This document shows, piece by piece, positions 5,455 to 5,499 of a stretch of 5,499 nt of DNA. The stretch's first letter is position 1. Every line of letters starts with the position of its first letter. The notes beneath the pieces were generated by a model. The model was not told the DNA's origin and did not search any database. It was given only the letters and a program-made list of their open reading frames with translations. This DNA is from Coriobacteriia bacterium (GTDB lineage: Bacteria; Actinomycetota; Coriobacteriia; Anaerosomatales; JAUVQN01). A program made the translations under genes and the position numbers. Where the stretch lies: NCBI GenBank assembly GCA_030598125.1, contig JAUVQN010000095.1, forward strand, positions 1-5,499, in the 5' to 3' direction.

Positions 5455-5499
5455 GGGTCGGTGTCCTGCTCGGGTCGCCAGCCGTCCCGCGCCGGGGAC

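Overview
The window is GC-rich (roughly two thirds G+C). Its codon use, strong Shine-Dalgarno sites, compact gene packing and gene set suggest a high-GC bacterium, most likely an actinobacterium-type monoderm; an anaerobic Coriobacteriia-like lineage would fit. That assignment is inferred from general character, because no rRNA or other marker is present.

Layout: two genes read rightward at the left end. The first is the 3' end of a [NiFe]-hydrogenase b-type cytochrome subunit (2-268, cut by the window edge). The second is a complete hydrogenase maturation endopeptidase of the HyaD/HybD family (371-934). They look like the tail of an uptake-hydrogenase operon whose structural subunits would lie to the left. 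A perfect 16-bp hairpin sits between them.

Everything else reads leftward. In transcription order these are a complete single-chain transketolase (5443-3530), a small exported helical protein of unknown function (3391-2903), an OmpR-type response regulator (2765-2085) and a HAMP-containing sensor histidine kinase (2088-931). Regulator and kinase overlap by ATGA and form one two-component system. A terminator-like hairpin (2836-2861) separates the exported-protein gene from the regulator, so the pair probably has its own promoter. The kinase gene and the hydrogenase protease gene converge, and their stop codons share the palindrome CTAG at 931-934.

How the genes work together: the hydrogenase genes serve H2 oxidation coupled to membrane quinone reduction, the transketolase serves the non-oxidative pentose phosphate pathway, and the two-component pair senses an unknown envelope or extracellular cue. 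The exported protein beside the sensor is the least understood gene and could be an accessory or a target of that system. I found no mobile element, CRISPR array, tRNA or rRNA, and no clear new multi-gene system. No gene-free stretch exceeds 300 bases; the longest gaps are 2766-2902 and 3392-3529.
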